Shown here: piece after piece, positions 8,975 through 17,080 of the stretch
Position numbering within the stretch: position 1 is the stretch's first letter
How the letters are laid out: every line of letters starts with the position of its first letter
DNA from: Methylobacterium sp. WL119
GTDB taxonomy: Bacteria; Pseudomonadota; Alphaproteobacteria; Rhizobiales; Beijerinckiaceae
Reading direction: 5' to 3'
Length of the DNA: 43,682 nt
Assembly: GCF_008039875.1 (NCBI RefSeq)
Contig: NZ_VRUU01000040.1
Coordinates: 1 to 43,682, forward strand
Translations under genes and position numbers: made by a program
Notes under the pieces: generated by a model
The model's input: the letters and a program-made list of their open reading frames with translations, nothing else
Told to the model about the DNA's origin: nothing
Database searches by the model: none

Positions 8975-9336
8975 GATGAATACAACTCAAAATAGAATAA
9001 TCGGTTTACAAACTTGGTTCCGCGGTGCGCTGGGTCGTTTGCGGTCTTCGGCCGCCGCTTCGGGCGCCATCTGCGTCTTCGTTGGGCGGGTTCGCGTATA
9101 AACTACCGACGGCCTCGGCGTTCGACAGTCGTCGCGCGTGGCCTCTTCGTCGCCGATCCTCGCTCCGTCCGGCGGCGGCCGGACGCGCATCCCCGTGGAT
9201 CGCACGGGGCGCGATGGAACCGCTGCGGTTCTCGGCCGTAACGCTTCGCAGCTTCCCACGGACCTTCGATGAGACCCGCCGCCGCCCGAGCCACCCTCCG
9301 CCCGCACGGCCCCGGCCATGGGTCCGCGGCCGGCGG
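8975..9336. other. Intergenic region between divergent GH16 and PepSY genes
   Basis: About 360 bp without a convincing gene. Bases 8975-9015 are clearly AT-rich against the surroundings (runs such as tattctattttgag on the minus strand) and directly precede the GH16 gene, so they probably hold its promoter. I could not fix -35 and -10 boxes. A TATAAA sits at 9097-9102 without a matching -35 at normal spacing. The open frames here lack coding character. Confidence 0.5.
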
Positions 9337-9354
9337 CATTCAGGGCGCATTCAG
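9337..9354 (+). promoter_or_regulatory. Direct repeat CATTCAG-N4-CATTCAG, probable OmpR-family regulator box
   Basis: Two identical heptamers, CATTCAG at 9337-9343 and 9348-9354, are offset by 11 bp, one helical turn. Tandem half-sites on one face of the helix are how dimers of OmpR/PhoB-type regulators bind. The box lies 26 bp before the PepSY gene that precedes the response regulator, so autoregulation is the simplest reading. The assignment is inferred. Confidence 0.5.
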
Positions 9355-9379
9355 TGCCTCGGGCCGACAGTCCCTCCCC

Positions 9380-9754
9380 ATGCGCTACCCCCTCGCCCTC
9401 GCAGCGATCTGCCTGACCGCCGCGGCCCTTGCGGCGGGCGGCCTCGGCATATCGGCGGAGGAGACCCGCGAGGCGGCCCCGGCCGTCGCCGCGCCCGGCC
9501 CGCCGCAGCTGCGGGTCGAGGAGTGCCTGTCGCCCGCCGACATGCGCGAGGAGGTGTCCGAGCGCCGGGTGATCGCGCCGGTGACGGCGATCAAGGCCGC
9601 GCGCACGGTGATCCCGCGGGCCGAGATCCAGCGGGCGAGCCTGTGCCGCCACGCCGACGGCCTCGTCTACATGCTGACCGCCTTGCGTCGGGACGGCCAC
9701 TTCGTGCACGTGATGGTCGACGCCAAGACCGGCCAGGTGGCGGGCCAGTACTGA
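9380..9754 (+). CDS. Secreted PepSY-domain protein, FeuN-like by position
   Basis: The 124-residue protein has an N-terminal signal peptide (MRYPLALAAICLTAAALAAG). A PepSY-like region ends VHVMVDAKTGQVAGQY, the usual last strand of that domain. The ATG at 9380 is chosen because it opens the signal peptide; an upstream GTG/ATG frame has no coding character. The gene ends 36 nt before a response regulator and kinase of FeuP/FeuQ type. In Sinorhizobium, FeuN is a small periplasmic protein encoded next to feuPQ that restrains the kinase. Homology to FeuN is not shown here, only matching position, size class and export. Confidence 0.75.
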   Translation: MRYPLALAAICLTAAALAAGGLGISAEETREAAPAVAAPGPPQLRVEECLSPADMREEVSERRVIAPVTAIKAARTVIPRAEIQRASLCRHADGLVYMLTALRRDGHFVHVMVDAKTGQVAGQY

Positions 9755-9790
9755 CGGCCGGGAAGGCCGTCGCTCGAGGGAGGGTGATCC

Positions 9791-10468
9791 GTGCGTCTGC
9801 TCGTGGTCGAGGATGACCGGGACATCAACCGGCAGGTGGTCAGCGCGCTGGAGGAGGCGGGCTACGTCGCCGACAAGGCCTTCGACGGCGAGGAGGGCGG
9901 CTACCTCGGCGAGAGCGAGCCCTACGACGCGATCATCCTCGACATGGGGCTGCCCAAGGCCGACGGCGTCAGCGTCCTGCAGAAGTGGCGCCGCGCCGGG
10001 ATCAAGACCCCCGTCATCATCCTCACCGCGCGCGACCGCTGGTCCGACAAGGTCGACGGGTTCGATGCCGGCGCCGACGACTACGTCACCAAGCCGTTCC
10101 ACATGGAGGAGCTGATGGCGCGCGTCCGCGCGCTGCTTCGCCGCGCCGCCGGCCACGCCACCAGCCAGATCGCCTGCGGCCCCGTCACCCTCGACACCCG
10201 CTCGGGGCGGGTGTTCGTCGACGGCAACCCGATCAAGCTGACGAGCCACGAATACCGGCTGCTCTCCTACCTGATGCACCACACCGGCCGCGTCGTCTCC
10301 CGCGCCGAGCTGACCGAGCATCTCTACGACCAGGATTTCGACCGCGATTCGAACACCATCGAGGTGTTCGTCGGCCGCCTGCGGAAGAAGCTCGCGGTGG
10401 ACCTGATCCAGACGGTGCGCGGGCTGGGCTACCTGGTCGACCCGAGCCAGCCGCCGGCACGGGTGTGA
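9791..10468 (+). CDS. feuP: OmpR-family response regulator, FeuP-like
   Basis: The 225-residue regulator has an N-terminal receiver domain with acidic pocket Glu7/Asp8/Asp9, phospho-acceptor Asp51 (IILDMGLP), Thr79 and Lys101 (VTKPFH). A C-terminal winged helix follows (about 130-222, LTSHEYRLLSYLMHH, then NTIEVFVGRLRKKL). Start is GTG with a strong ggaggg site. It lies between the PepSY gene and the kinase in one transcription unit. The FeuP name follows from the PhoQ-like partner kinase and the upstream small secreted protein. In rhizobia FeuP controls osmoadaptation and cyclic glucan export; that role is not demonstrated here. Confidence 0.85.
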   Translation: MRLLVVEDDRDINRQVVSALEEAGYVADKAFDGEEGGYLGESEPYDAIILDMGLPKADGVSVLQKWRRAGIKTPVIILTARDRWSDKVDGFDAGADDYVTKPFHMEELMARVRALLRRAAGHATSQIACGPVTLDTRSGRVFVDGNPIKLTSHEYRLLSYLMHHTGRVVSRAELTEHLYDQDFDRDSNTIEVFVGRLRKKLAVDLIQTVRGLGYLVDPSQPPARV

Positions 10469-10592
10469 CGGAGCGGGCTACGACCGAGCGCGACCGTCAT
10501 GTCGGCTCGAGGGGAAGCCTTCCCGCCGAGCCGGATCACGGTATCCCACCCGGCGGTCGGTCCCGCCGCCCGTGCCGCAGCATGCGCCACCC

Positions 10593-12011
10593 ATGAACGC
10601 CGTCCTCAGCCTGTTCTCGCTCCGCCGTCGCTCGATCGCCGTGCGGCTCGCCGTCTCGGCGCTGCTCGCCAGCTCCGCGATCCTGCTGATCGCCGCCTGG
10701 ATCCTGACGACGCTGTATCGCGAGACCACGGAGCGGGCCTTCGACAGCCGGCTGCTGGTCTTCGCCAACAACCTCGCCACCGACCTCGTCACCCCGAGCG
10801 ACACCGAGAGCCGGGCCTTCACGCTCGGCGACCCCCGCTTCGACCTGCCGCTGTCGGGCTGGTACTGGCAGGTCGGCAAGCCCGACGCCCGGCCGCGGGA
10901 CCTGCGCACCTCGCGCTCCCTGGTCGGCGTGCCCCTGAAGCCCGCCACCGATCCCGACGGCAAGGCGGGGGTCGGGCAGATCCGCCAGGGCTACGGGCGG
11001 GCGCAGGACGACCGGCTGCTCCGCATCATCGAGCGCGACGTCGACCTCGGCGAGGACGGGCGCTACACCGTGCGCGTCGCCGGCCCCGCCGACGAGATCG
11101 TCAACGACGTCGAGCGCTTCCGAAATTCCCTGTTCATGACCTTCGGCCTGCTCGGCCTGTCGCTCGCGCTGACGACCCTGCTGCAGATCCGCTTCGGCCT
11201 GGCGCCGCTGAAGAAGATGCGCGCGGCCTTGGGCGCGATCCGGCGCGGCGAGGCCGACCGGATCACCGGCACCTATCCGCGCGACATCGCCCCGCTCACC
11301 GGCGAGGTGAACCTCCTGATCGAGACCAACCGCGAGATCCTGGAGCGCGCCCGCACCCAGGTCGGCAACCTCGCCCACGCGCTCAAGACGCCGCTCTCGA
11401 TCATCGTCAACGAGGTCGGCGCCTCCGACGCCCCGGCCGACCTCGCCGAGAAGATCCGCGAGCAGGCGGCGGTGATGCGCGACCAGGTGAACTACCACCT
11501 CGACCGGGCGCGCGCCGCCGCGCTCGCCGGCACGCTCGGGACCTCGACCGACGTCGAGCCGGCGCTCGCCGGCCTGGTGCGGACCTTCGGGAAGATCTAT
11601 CGCGACAAGGACATCGCCTACGAGGTCCATGTGCCGCCGGGCCTGCGCTTCCGCGGCGAGCGCCAGGATTTCGAGGAGATGGTCGGCAACCTCGTCGACA
11701 ACGCCTCGAAATGGGCAGCCGGCCGCGTCGCGATCCGGGCTGAGGCGGTGGATGCCCACGATTATCCCCACCTTCTCGTGGCGATCGAGGACGACGGCCC
11801 CGGCCTGCCGGAGGAGGCGCGCTCGGCGGTGCTCGGGCGCGGGCGGCGGATGGACGAATCGAAGCCCGGCTCCGGCCTCGGCCTCTCGATCGTCGCCGAC
11901 CTCGCCACGCTCTATCGCGGCCGCTTCCGCCTCGAGCAGGCGGCGCTCGGCGGCCTGCGCGCCGTGCTCGAGGTGCCGGGCGACGTGCCCAAGGGCGCCG
12001 CCGGGCATTGA
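10593..12011 (+). CDS. feuQ: Sensor histidine kinase, FeuQ-like
   Basis: The 472-residue kinase has a first membrane segment (about 18-42), a periplasmic sensor of about 140 residues, a second segment (about 181-203), and a HAMP-like linker. The phospho-acceptor His262 lies in NLAHALKTPLS, the PhoQ-type H-box. The ATPase shows NLVDNASKW (N box), EDDGPGLP (G1) and GSGLGLSIV (G2). It autophosphorylates and passes phosphate to the regulator encoded 124 nt upstream. The ATG at 10593 is preferred because it starts the first membrane segment region; an in-frame ATG lies 21 nt upstream. A GC-rich hairpin follows the stop. Confidence 0.87.
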   Translation: MNAVLSLFSLRRRSIAVRLAVSALLASSAILLIAAWILTTLYRETTERAFDSRLLVFANNLATDLVTPSDTESRAFTLGDPRFDLPLSGWYWQVGKPDARPRDLRTSRSLVGVPLKPATDPDGKAGVGQIRQGYGRAQDDRLLRIIERDVDLGEDGRYTVRVAGPADEIVNDVERFRNSLFMTFGLLGLSLALTTLLQIRFGLAPLKKMRAALGAIRRGEADRITGTYPRDIAPLTGEVNLLIETNREILERARTQVGNLAHALKTPLSIIVNEVGASDAPADLAEKIREQAAVMRDQVNYHLDRARAAALAGTLGTSTDVEPALAGLVRTFGKIYRDKDIAYEVHVPPGLRFRGERQDFEEMVGNLVDNASKWAAGRVAIRAEAVDAHDYPHLLVAIEDDGPGLPEEARSAVLGRGRRMDESKPGSGLGLSIVADLATLYRGRFRLEQAALGGLRAVLEVPGDVPKGAAGH

Positions 12012-12016
12012 GCCCT

Positions 12017-12100
12017 GCGGCCGTGGCGGCGGCCGCCCCCGCCCCGTCGCTCCCGTCCCGTCGCCCTTGCCCTGTCTGCTCTCGTCCCGTCCGCCCTTGT
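12017..12100 (+). terminator. Hairpin plus C-rich, G-poor tract after feuQ (possible Rho-dependent terminator)
   Basis: Six bases after the stop lies a hairpin, GCGGCCG (12017-12023) and CGGCCGC (12030-12036). From about 12033 to 12100 the plus strand is rich in C and T and poor in G, with loose CCCGTC repeats. This is the composition expected of a Rho-loading (rut) region. No U-tract follows, so an intrinsic terminator is unlikely. Confidence 0.35.
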
Positions 12101-12277
12101 CATCGCGAAAAACTTGCGTGACACCGTGACGCCGAGGGCGGGCATCGTGCCGCCCGTGCCCGCTCTCTACCATCGGCGGCACGGCCATTCGGCTCCAGCG
12201 GGGGCCGTCTTATCAATCGAAGGGATGGAGCTGCCGCGGCCTCGCCTTGCGCGAACCGGGACCGCTTCGAAGGTGCG

Positions 12278-13762
12278 ATGACGGCGATCTGGTTCATTCT
12301 GGCGGCCATGACCGCCGCGGCCGTCCTGGCCCTGCTCTGGCCGATGTCGCGCCGCGTCGCCATCGTCCCCGATGCGGCCGGCACCGTCACCGAGACGGCG
12401 TTCTACGAGGACCAGCTCGCCGAGATCGAGCGCGACCTCGATCGTGGGCTGATCGCCCCGGCGGAGGCGGAATCCGCTCGCACCGAGGCCGCCCGCCGGC
12501 TCCTGCGCGCGAGCCGCGCGCCGGCCCCCGGAGAGGCGAGCGTGGCCGAGCCGCGCCTGCGCCAGCGCCGCGCGGCCTCGGCCTTCGCGCTCTCGACGAT
12601 CCCCCTGGTCGCCCTGCTCGCCTACGGCCTCTACGGCTCGCCCGACCTGCCGGCCCAGACGCCGGCCGACCGCCAGGCGGTGCAGTCGGGCGCGCAGGAC
12701 CTGATGAAGGCCGTCGGCCAGATCGAGGCGCGGCTGGCCGCCGACCCGAACGACGCGCGGGGCTGGGCCGTGCTGGCGCCGGTCTACATGCGGCTCGGGC
12801 GGTTCGAGGATGCCGCGCGGGCCTACGCGGCGATCGTCCGGATCAAGGGCGAGACCGCCGAATCCCTGTCCGACTGGGGCGAGGCGATGGTCGCGGCCGG
12901 CAACGGCATCGTGCCCGAGGAGGCCAAGGCCGCCCTCACCCGCGCCCTCGCCCTCGACCCGAAGGCGCCCAAGCCCCGCTTCTACCTCGCCCGTGCCGCC
13001 GAGCAGAACGGCGACACGGCCGAAGCGATCCGCCAGCTCACCGCCCTGAACGACACGAGCCCGGCCGACGCGCCCTGGCTCGGGCTGGTGCGCGAGAACC
13101 TAGCGCGGCTCAAGGGCGACCCCGCACCGCAATTGTCCGGGACGCCGTCGAAATCCGCCCCCGGGCTGCCGCCCGAGCAGCGCGCCGCGATCCAGGGCAT
13201 GGTCGACGGCCTCGACGAGCGGCTCGCGGCCAAGGGCGGCAGCGCCGACGAGTGGCTGCGGCTCGCCCGCTCCCGCGGCGTGCTCGGCGAGCCCGAGCGG
13301 GCGCAGGCGGTGCTGGAACGCGCCCGCGTCGCGCTGAAGTCCGATCCCGCGGCGCTCGCGAGCCTGGAAGCGGGCGCGCGCGACCTCGGCCTGTCCGGCA
13401 GGCCGGCCGACGGCATGGCGCGCGATGGGCGCAGCGCCGCGCCTCCGGCCGCCCTGAACGCCACGACACCCGAATCCCGCGCCGAGACCGAATCGGCGGC
13501 CGCCGCGGTGTCGGCGATGCCGCCGGCCGAGCGCGACGCCGCGATCCGCGGCATGGTCGCCGGCCTCGATCGCCGGCTCGCGGCCAAGGGCGGCAGCGTC
13601 GACGAGTGGCAGCGCCTGGTGCGCTCCTACAGCGCCCTCGGCGATCCCGAGCAGGCCGGCAAGGTCCTGAGCCGCGCGCGGATGGCGCTCGCCGCCGACC
13701 CGGGCGCGGCCGAGAAGCTCGACACCCTGGCCAAGGAGCTCGGCCTTCCGGTCCGCCCCTGA
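12278..13762 (+). CDS. ccmI: Cytochrome c maturation protein CcmI (CycH)
   Basis: The 494-residue protein holds apocytochrome c for haem ligation. Two membrane segments (about 1-22 and 105-125) flank the cytoplasmic helical loop with the family signature TETAFYEDQLAEIERDLDRG. A TPR-rich periplasmic part follows. Two similar ~80-residue modules occupy about 296-374 and 413-494, each opening with PP-x-x-R-x-A-x-x-G-M-V-x-G-L-D and containing LAAKGGS. One such module is usual at the C-terminus of alphaproteobacterial CcmI, so this copy looks duplicated and the protein is longer than most relatives. The start ATG has an aagg site. It heads a cluster with ccmE, ccmF and ccmH. Confidence 0.92.
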   Translation: MTAIWFILAAMTAAAVLALLWPMSRRVAIVPDAAGTVTETAFYEDQLAEIERDLDRGLIAPAEAESARTEAARRLLRASRAPAPGEASVAEPRLRQRRAASAFALSTIPLVALLAYGLYGSPDLPAQTPADRQAVQSGAQDLMKAVGQIEARLAADPNDARGWAVLAPVYMRLGRFEDAARAYAAIVRIKGETAESLSDWGEAMVAAGNGIVPEEAKAALTRALALDPKAPKPRFYLARAAEQNGDTAEAIRQLTALNDTSPADAPWLGLVRENLARLKGDPAPQLSGTPSKSAPGLPPEQRAAIQGMVDGLDERLAAKGGSADEWLRLARSRGVLGEPERAQAVLERARVALKSDPAALASLEAGARDLGLSGRPADGMARDGRSAAPPAALNATTPESRAETESAAAAVSAMPPAERDAAIRGMVAGLDRRLAAKGGSVDEWQRLVRSYSALGDPEQAGKVLSRARMALAADPGAAEKLDTLAKELGLPVRP

Positions 13763-13826
13763 CGATCTGTCCCGGCACGGGCGACTTGACCCGGGACGCG
13801 CCGCGTCCGACATCCGAGGGACAAGA

Positions 13827-13910
13827 ATGAGGACGGTCCCGCACCGGGCCGACCTCCGTGAGGTCGGCACCGGGGCCGGACCAACCCGCCGGGGACGGAC
13901 CCACTCGTGA
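13827..13910 (+). CDS. Candidate 27-codon leader ORF ending on the ccmE start
   Basis: An ATG at 13827 has a good ribosome site (gaggg, 6 nt spacing) and opens a 27-residue frame rich in arginine and glycine. Its TGA (13908-13910) overlaps the GTG start of ccmE (13907-13909) as GTGA. The geometry allows translational coupling. The peptide has no recognisable motif and may act only through its translation. A perfect 8-bp hairpin lies inside it (13848-13868). It could be chance in GC-rich DNA. Confidence 0.35.
   Translation: MRTVPHRADLREVGTGAGPTRRGRTHS
13848..13868 (+). other. Hairpin in the ccmI-ccmE intercistronic region
   Basis: GCCGACCT (13848-13855) and AGGTCGGC (13861-13868) form a perfect 8-bp stem with a 5-nt loop, about 40 nt before the ccmE start. 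It is not followed by a T-run. It may stabilise or segment the mRNA, or interact with translation of the overlapping leader ORF. Confidence 0.4.
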
Positions 13911-14428
13911 CGCGCAAGAGCCGCCGCCTGATCCTGATCGCCGCCTGCGGCGCCGTCCTGGCGCTCGCCGTCGGGCTCATCCTGTCGGCGATGAGCGGCT
14001 CGATCGTGTTCTTCCGCTCCCCCAGCGAGGTGGCGGCACAGGGCGTCGGGCCGGGCACGCGCTTCCGCCTCGGCGGCCTGGTCAAGGACGGCTCGCTCCA
14101 GCGCGGGCCGAACCAGACGGTGGACTTCGCCGTGACCGACACCAACGCCACCGTCCAGGTCCAGTATACCGGCCTTCTGCCCGACCTGTTCCGCGAGGGG
14201 CAGGGCGTGGTCGCCGAAGGGACGCTCGAGCCGGGCGGCATCTTCCGCGCCGACACCGTGCTGGCCAAGCACGACGAATCCTACATGCCGCGCGAGGTCG
14301 CGGACGCGCTCAAGGCGCAGGGGCGCTGGCAGGAGGGCGGCAAGGACGGCAAGGGCTCCGTGAGAATGGACCCGCCGAAGGCCGCCGACGCCGCGCCCCC
14401 GAACCTCGGACCGCGCACCGAGCGCTGA
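13907..14428 (+). CDS. ccmE: Cytochrome c haem chaperone CcmE (CycJ)
   Basis: The 173-residue haem chaperone carries haem from CcmC to CcmF in the periplasm. An N-terminal membrane anchor (about 7-29) is followed by an OB-fold domain. The covalent haem-binding motif H-x-x-x-Y is present as His122 and Tyr126 in [10 protein letters not shown]. The C-terminal tail is flexible and proline/alanine-rich. Start is GTG, preceded by ggggacgg, and overlaps the stop of a short upstream frame. The length is normal for the family. Confidence 0.95.
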   Translation: MTRKSRRLILIAACGAVLALAVGLILSAMSGSIVFFRSPSEVAAQGVGPGTRFRLGGLVKDGSLQRGPNQTVDFAVTDTNATVQVQYTGLLPDLFREGQGVVAEGTLEPGGIFRADTVLAKHDESYMPREVADALKAQGRWQEGGKDGKGSVRMDPPKAADAAPPNLGPRTER

Positions 14429-14433
14429 AACCG

Positions 14434-14484
14434 ATGTCCGAACGCCGAAAACCGATGTCATTGACTCGAGGAACCGCCGCTTGA
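14434..14484 (+). CDS. Candidate 16-codon mini-ORF between ccmE and ccmF
   Basis: MSERRKPMSLTRGTAA is encoded from an ATG 5 nt after the ccmE stop. Its TGA (14482-14484) overlaps the TTG start of ccmF (14481-14483) as TTGA. Its own ribosome site is weak, so it would rely on reinitiation after ccmE. The coding span contains most of a direct repeat, AAACCGATGTC, at 14428-14438 and 14449-14459 (21 bp apart). Whether it is translated is unknown. Confidence 0.3.
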   Translation: MSERRKPMSLTRGTAA

Positions 14485-16484
14485 TCGTTGAGGTCGGACA
14501 TTTCGCGTTGGCGCTCGCGCTGGCGCTCTCCCTGGTCCAGTCGGTGATGCCGATCTGGGCCGCCCGCTCGGGCGACGCCGCCCTGCGGCAGGTGGCGACG
14601 CCGGCCGCGCTCGGCGCCTTCGCCTGCGTGCTGTTCGCGTTCGCCGCGCTGACCTACGCCCACGCCACGTCCGACTTCTCGGTCCAGAACGTGGTCGAGA
14701 ACTCGCACACGACGAAGCCGTTCATCTACAAGCTCTCCGGCGTCTGGGGGAACCACGAGGGCTCGATGCTCCTCTGGATCCTGATCCTCACCCTGTTCGG
14801 CGCGATGGTGTCGGTGGCGCGGGACTCGGTGCCGCCGGTGCTGCGGGCCAACACCCTGGCGGTGCAGGGCTTCATCACCTTCGTCTTCGTGCTGTTCGTG
14901 ATCACCACCTCGAACCCGTTCACGCGGGCGGTGCCGGCGCCGGTGGAGGGCAACGACCTCAACCCGCTGCTGCAGGATTTCGGCCTCGCGGTGCATCCGC
15001 CGCTGCTCTACGTCGGCTATGTCGGCTTCTCGATCACCTTCGCCTTCGCCATCGCCGCGCTGATCGACGGGCGCATCGACGCCGTCTGGGCCCGCGCCGT
15101 GCGCCCGTGGACGCTGACTGCCTGGAGCTTCCTGACGCTCGGCATCGCGATGGGCAGCTACTGGGCCTATTACGAGCTCGGCTGGGGCGGCTGGTGGTTC
15201 TGGGACCCGGTCGAGAACGCCTCGCTGATGCCGTGGATCGCCGGCACGGCGCTCCTGCACTCGACCGTGGTGATGGAGAAGCGCGACGCGCTGAAGGTCT
15301 GGACGGTCCTGCTTGCGATCCTCACCTTCTCGCTCTCGCTACTCGGCACCTTCATCGTGCGCTCCGGCGTGCTCACCTCGGTGCATTCCTTCGCCACCGA
15401 CCCGACCCGCGGCATCTTCATCCTCGTGATCCTGATCCTGTTCATCGGCGGCTCGCTGACGCTGTTCGCGTGGCGCGCCCCGATGCTGCGGCAGGGCGGC
15501 CTGTTCGCACCGATCTCGCGCGAGGGCGCGCTGGTGATGAACAACCTGTTCCTGGTGGCCGCCTGCGCCACCGTGCTCGTCGGCACGCTCTACCCGTTGC
15601 TGCTCGAGATGCTGACGGCGGAGAAGATCTCGGTCGGGCCGCCGTTCTTCAACTACACCTTCGTGCCGCTGGCGATCCCGCTGCTGCTGATCGTGCCGTT
15701 CGGGCAGACCCTGGCCTGGAAGCGCGGCGATGCGCTCGCTGCCTCGCAGCGCCTGTTCGCCGCGCTGGGCCTCGCCCTGGCGATCGGCCTCGGCACCCTG
15801 GCCTGGACCTGGGGGGGGCCGGCGATGGCGCCCGTCGGCGTGGGCCTGGGCGCCTACCTCATCGTCGGCTCCGTCCTGGAGATCGTCTCGCGGGCCCGCG
15901 GATACGGCAGCAGCCGCACCCGCGCGGTCGGCGTGGTCTGGCGCCGGGCGCTCGGCCTGCCGCGCTCGGCCTGGGGCACGGCCATCGCCCATGCCGGCGT
16001 CGGCGTGGTGGTGCTCGGCATCGCGGCGCAGGGCTGGGCCACCGAGGGCCTCGCCACCCTGAAGCCCGGCCAGACGCTGGCCACCGGCCCCTACGTCGCG
16101 ACGCTCGATCGCGTCGCGCCGCGCCCCGGCCCGAACTACGAGGAGGTCGCGGCCTTCCTCACCATCCGCAACAAGGCCGGCGACGAGATCGGCCGGGTCG
16201 ACACCGGCAAGCGCTTCTACCCGAGCCGCAAGATGACGGTGACAGAATCTGGCCTGCTCACCCGCGGCGTGAGCCAGGTCTATGCCAGCCTCGGCGAGAT
16301 CGCGCCCGACGGCAGCATCGGCCTGAGGCTGTACTACAAGCCGCTGGTGCTGCTGATCTGGCTCGGCGCTGTGGTGATGGCCCTCGGCGGCGGCCTGTCG
16401 CTGACCGACCGGCGCATGCGCGTCGGGGCGCCCGCTCGCGCCAAGCTCAAGCCGGTTCCCCCGCACGCGGTCCCGGCCGAATGA
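14481..16484 (+). CDS. ccmF: Cytochrome c haem lyase subunit CcmF (CycK)
   Basis: The 667-residue polytopic membrane protein attaches haem to apocytochrome c together with CcmH and CcmI. The tryptophan-rich haem-handling (WWD) motif WGGWWFWDPVENAS is visible at about residues 234-247. Conserved segments include GVWGNHEGSMLLW and HPPLLYVGYVG with its histidine ligand. Start is TTG, supported by a cgagga site and by the family N-terminus (IVEVGHFALALALALSL). Its stop overlaps the ccmH start as ATGA. Length matches the family. Confidence 0.95.
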   Translation: MIVEVGHFALALALALSLVQSVMPIWAARSGDAALRQVATPAALGAFACVLFAFAALTYAHATSDFSVQNVVENSHTTKPFIYKLSGVWGNHEGSMLLWILILTLFGAMVSVARDSVPPVLRANTLAVQGFITFVFVLFVITTSNPFTRAVPAPVEGNDLNPLLQDFGLAVHPPLLYVGYVGFSITFAFAIAALIDGRIDAVWARAVRPWTLTAWSFLTLGIAMGSYWAYYELGWGGWWFWDPVENASLMPWIAGTALLHSTVVMEKRDALKVWTVLLAILTFSLSLLGTFIVRSGVLTSVHSFATDPTRGIFILVILILFIGGSLTLFAWRAPMLRQGGLFAPISREGALVMNNLFLVAACATVLVGTLYPLLLEMLTAEKISVGPPFFNYTFVPLAIPLLLIVPFGQTLAWKRGDALAASQRLFAALGLALAIGLGTLAWTWGGPAMAPVGVGLGAYLIVGSVLEIVSRARGYGSSRTRAVGVVWRRALGLPRSAWGTAIAHAGVGVVVLGIAAQGWATEGLATLKPGQTLATGPYVATLDRVAPRPGPNYEEVAAFLTIRNKAGDEIGRVDTGKRFYPSRKMTVTESGLLTRGVSQVYASLGEIAPDGSIGLRLYYKPLVLLIWLGAVVMALGGGLSLTDRRMRVGAPARAKLKPVPPHAVPAE

Positions 16485-16951
16485 GCCCCGCGCGCGCGCT
16501 CCGCCGCGTCCTGCTCGCCGGCCTCGTGCTCGGGGGGGCGACCGCGGCCCAAGCCGTGCAGCCGGACGAGGTGCTGAAGGACCCCGCCCTCGAGCATCGC
16601 GCGCGGGACATCTCGTCGGGCCTGCGCTGCCTGGTTTGCCAGAACCAGTCGATCGACGATTCGGATGCGCCGCTGGCCAAGGATCTGCGGCTGATCGTGC
16701 GCGAGCGGCTCAAGGCTGGCGACACCAACCAGGGCGTCGAGGATTACGTGGTGAACCGCTACGGCGAGTTCGTGCTGCTGCGCCCGGTCTTGGCCCTGCA
16801 CACCGTCCTGCTGTGGCTGACGCCCCTGCTCGCGGTGCTGCTCGGCGGCTTCGGCATCTGGCGCCTGTCGCGCCGGAAGGCGCCGGCGCCGGAGCGCGGC
16901 CTGTCCGCCGCCGAGGAGGCCGACGTCGCGGCGCTGCTCCGCCGGGAGTGA
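16481..16951 (+). CDS. ccmH: Cytochrome c maturation thiol oxidoreductase CcmH (CycL)
   Basis: The 156-residue protein keeps the apocytochrome CxxCH cysteines reduced. It has a signal peptide (RRVLLAGLVLGGATAAQA), the redox motif RCLVCQNQSIDDSDAPLA with Cys50 and Cys53, and one membrane helix (about 105-122, HTVLLWLTPLLAVLLGGFG). The start overlaps the ccmF stop by 4 nt. The thioredoxin-like CcmG and the CcmABCD exporter genes are not in the window and must lie elsewhere. Confidence 0.95.
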   Translation: MSPARALRRVLLAGLVLGGATAAQAVQPDEVLKDPALEHRARDISSGLRCLVCQNQSIDDSDAPLAKDLRLIVRERLKAGDTNQGVEDYVVNRYGEFVLLRPVLALHTVLLWLTPLLAVLLGGFGIWRLSRRKAPAPERGLSAAEEADVAALLRRE

Positions 16952-17045
16952 TCCGCGCGCCGTAGCGTCTCCCGAACGTCCGGCCCATGATGCACGCTGG
17001 CGGATTCGAGACGACGCGTCCGAAACGGCACGAGTCTTGGATCCG

Positions 17046-17072
17046 CCTTTCGCGAGAAGAACCCGCGAAGGG
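17046..17072 (+). promoter_or_regulatory. Hairpin overlapping the ribosome site of the glutathione transferase gene
   Basis: CCTTTCGCG (17046-17054) pairs with CGCGAAGGG (17064-17072) over 9 bp with one G-U pair and a 9-nt loop. The right arm covers the aagggg sequence just upstream of the ATG at 17081, so folding would hide the ribosome site. Confidence 0.35.
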
Positions 17073-17080
17073 GAACGCGC

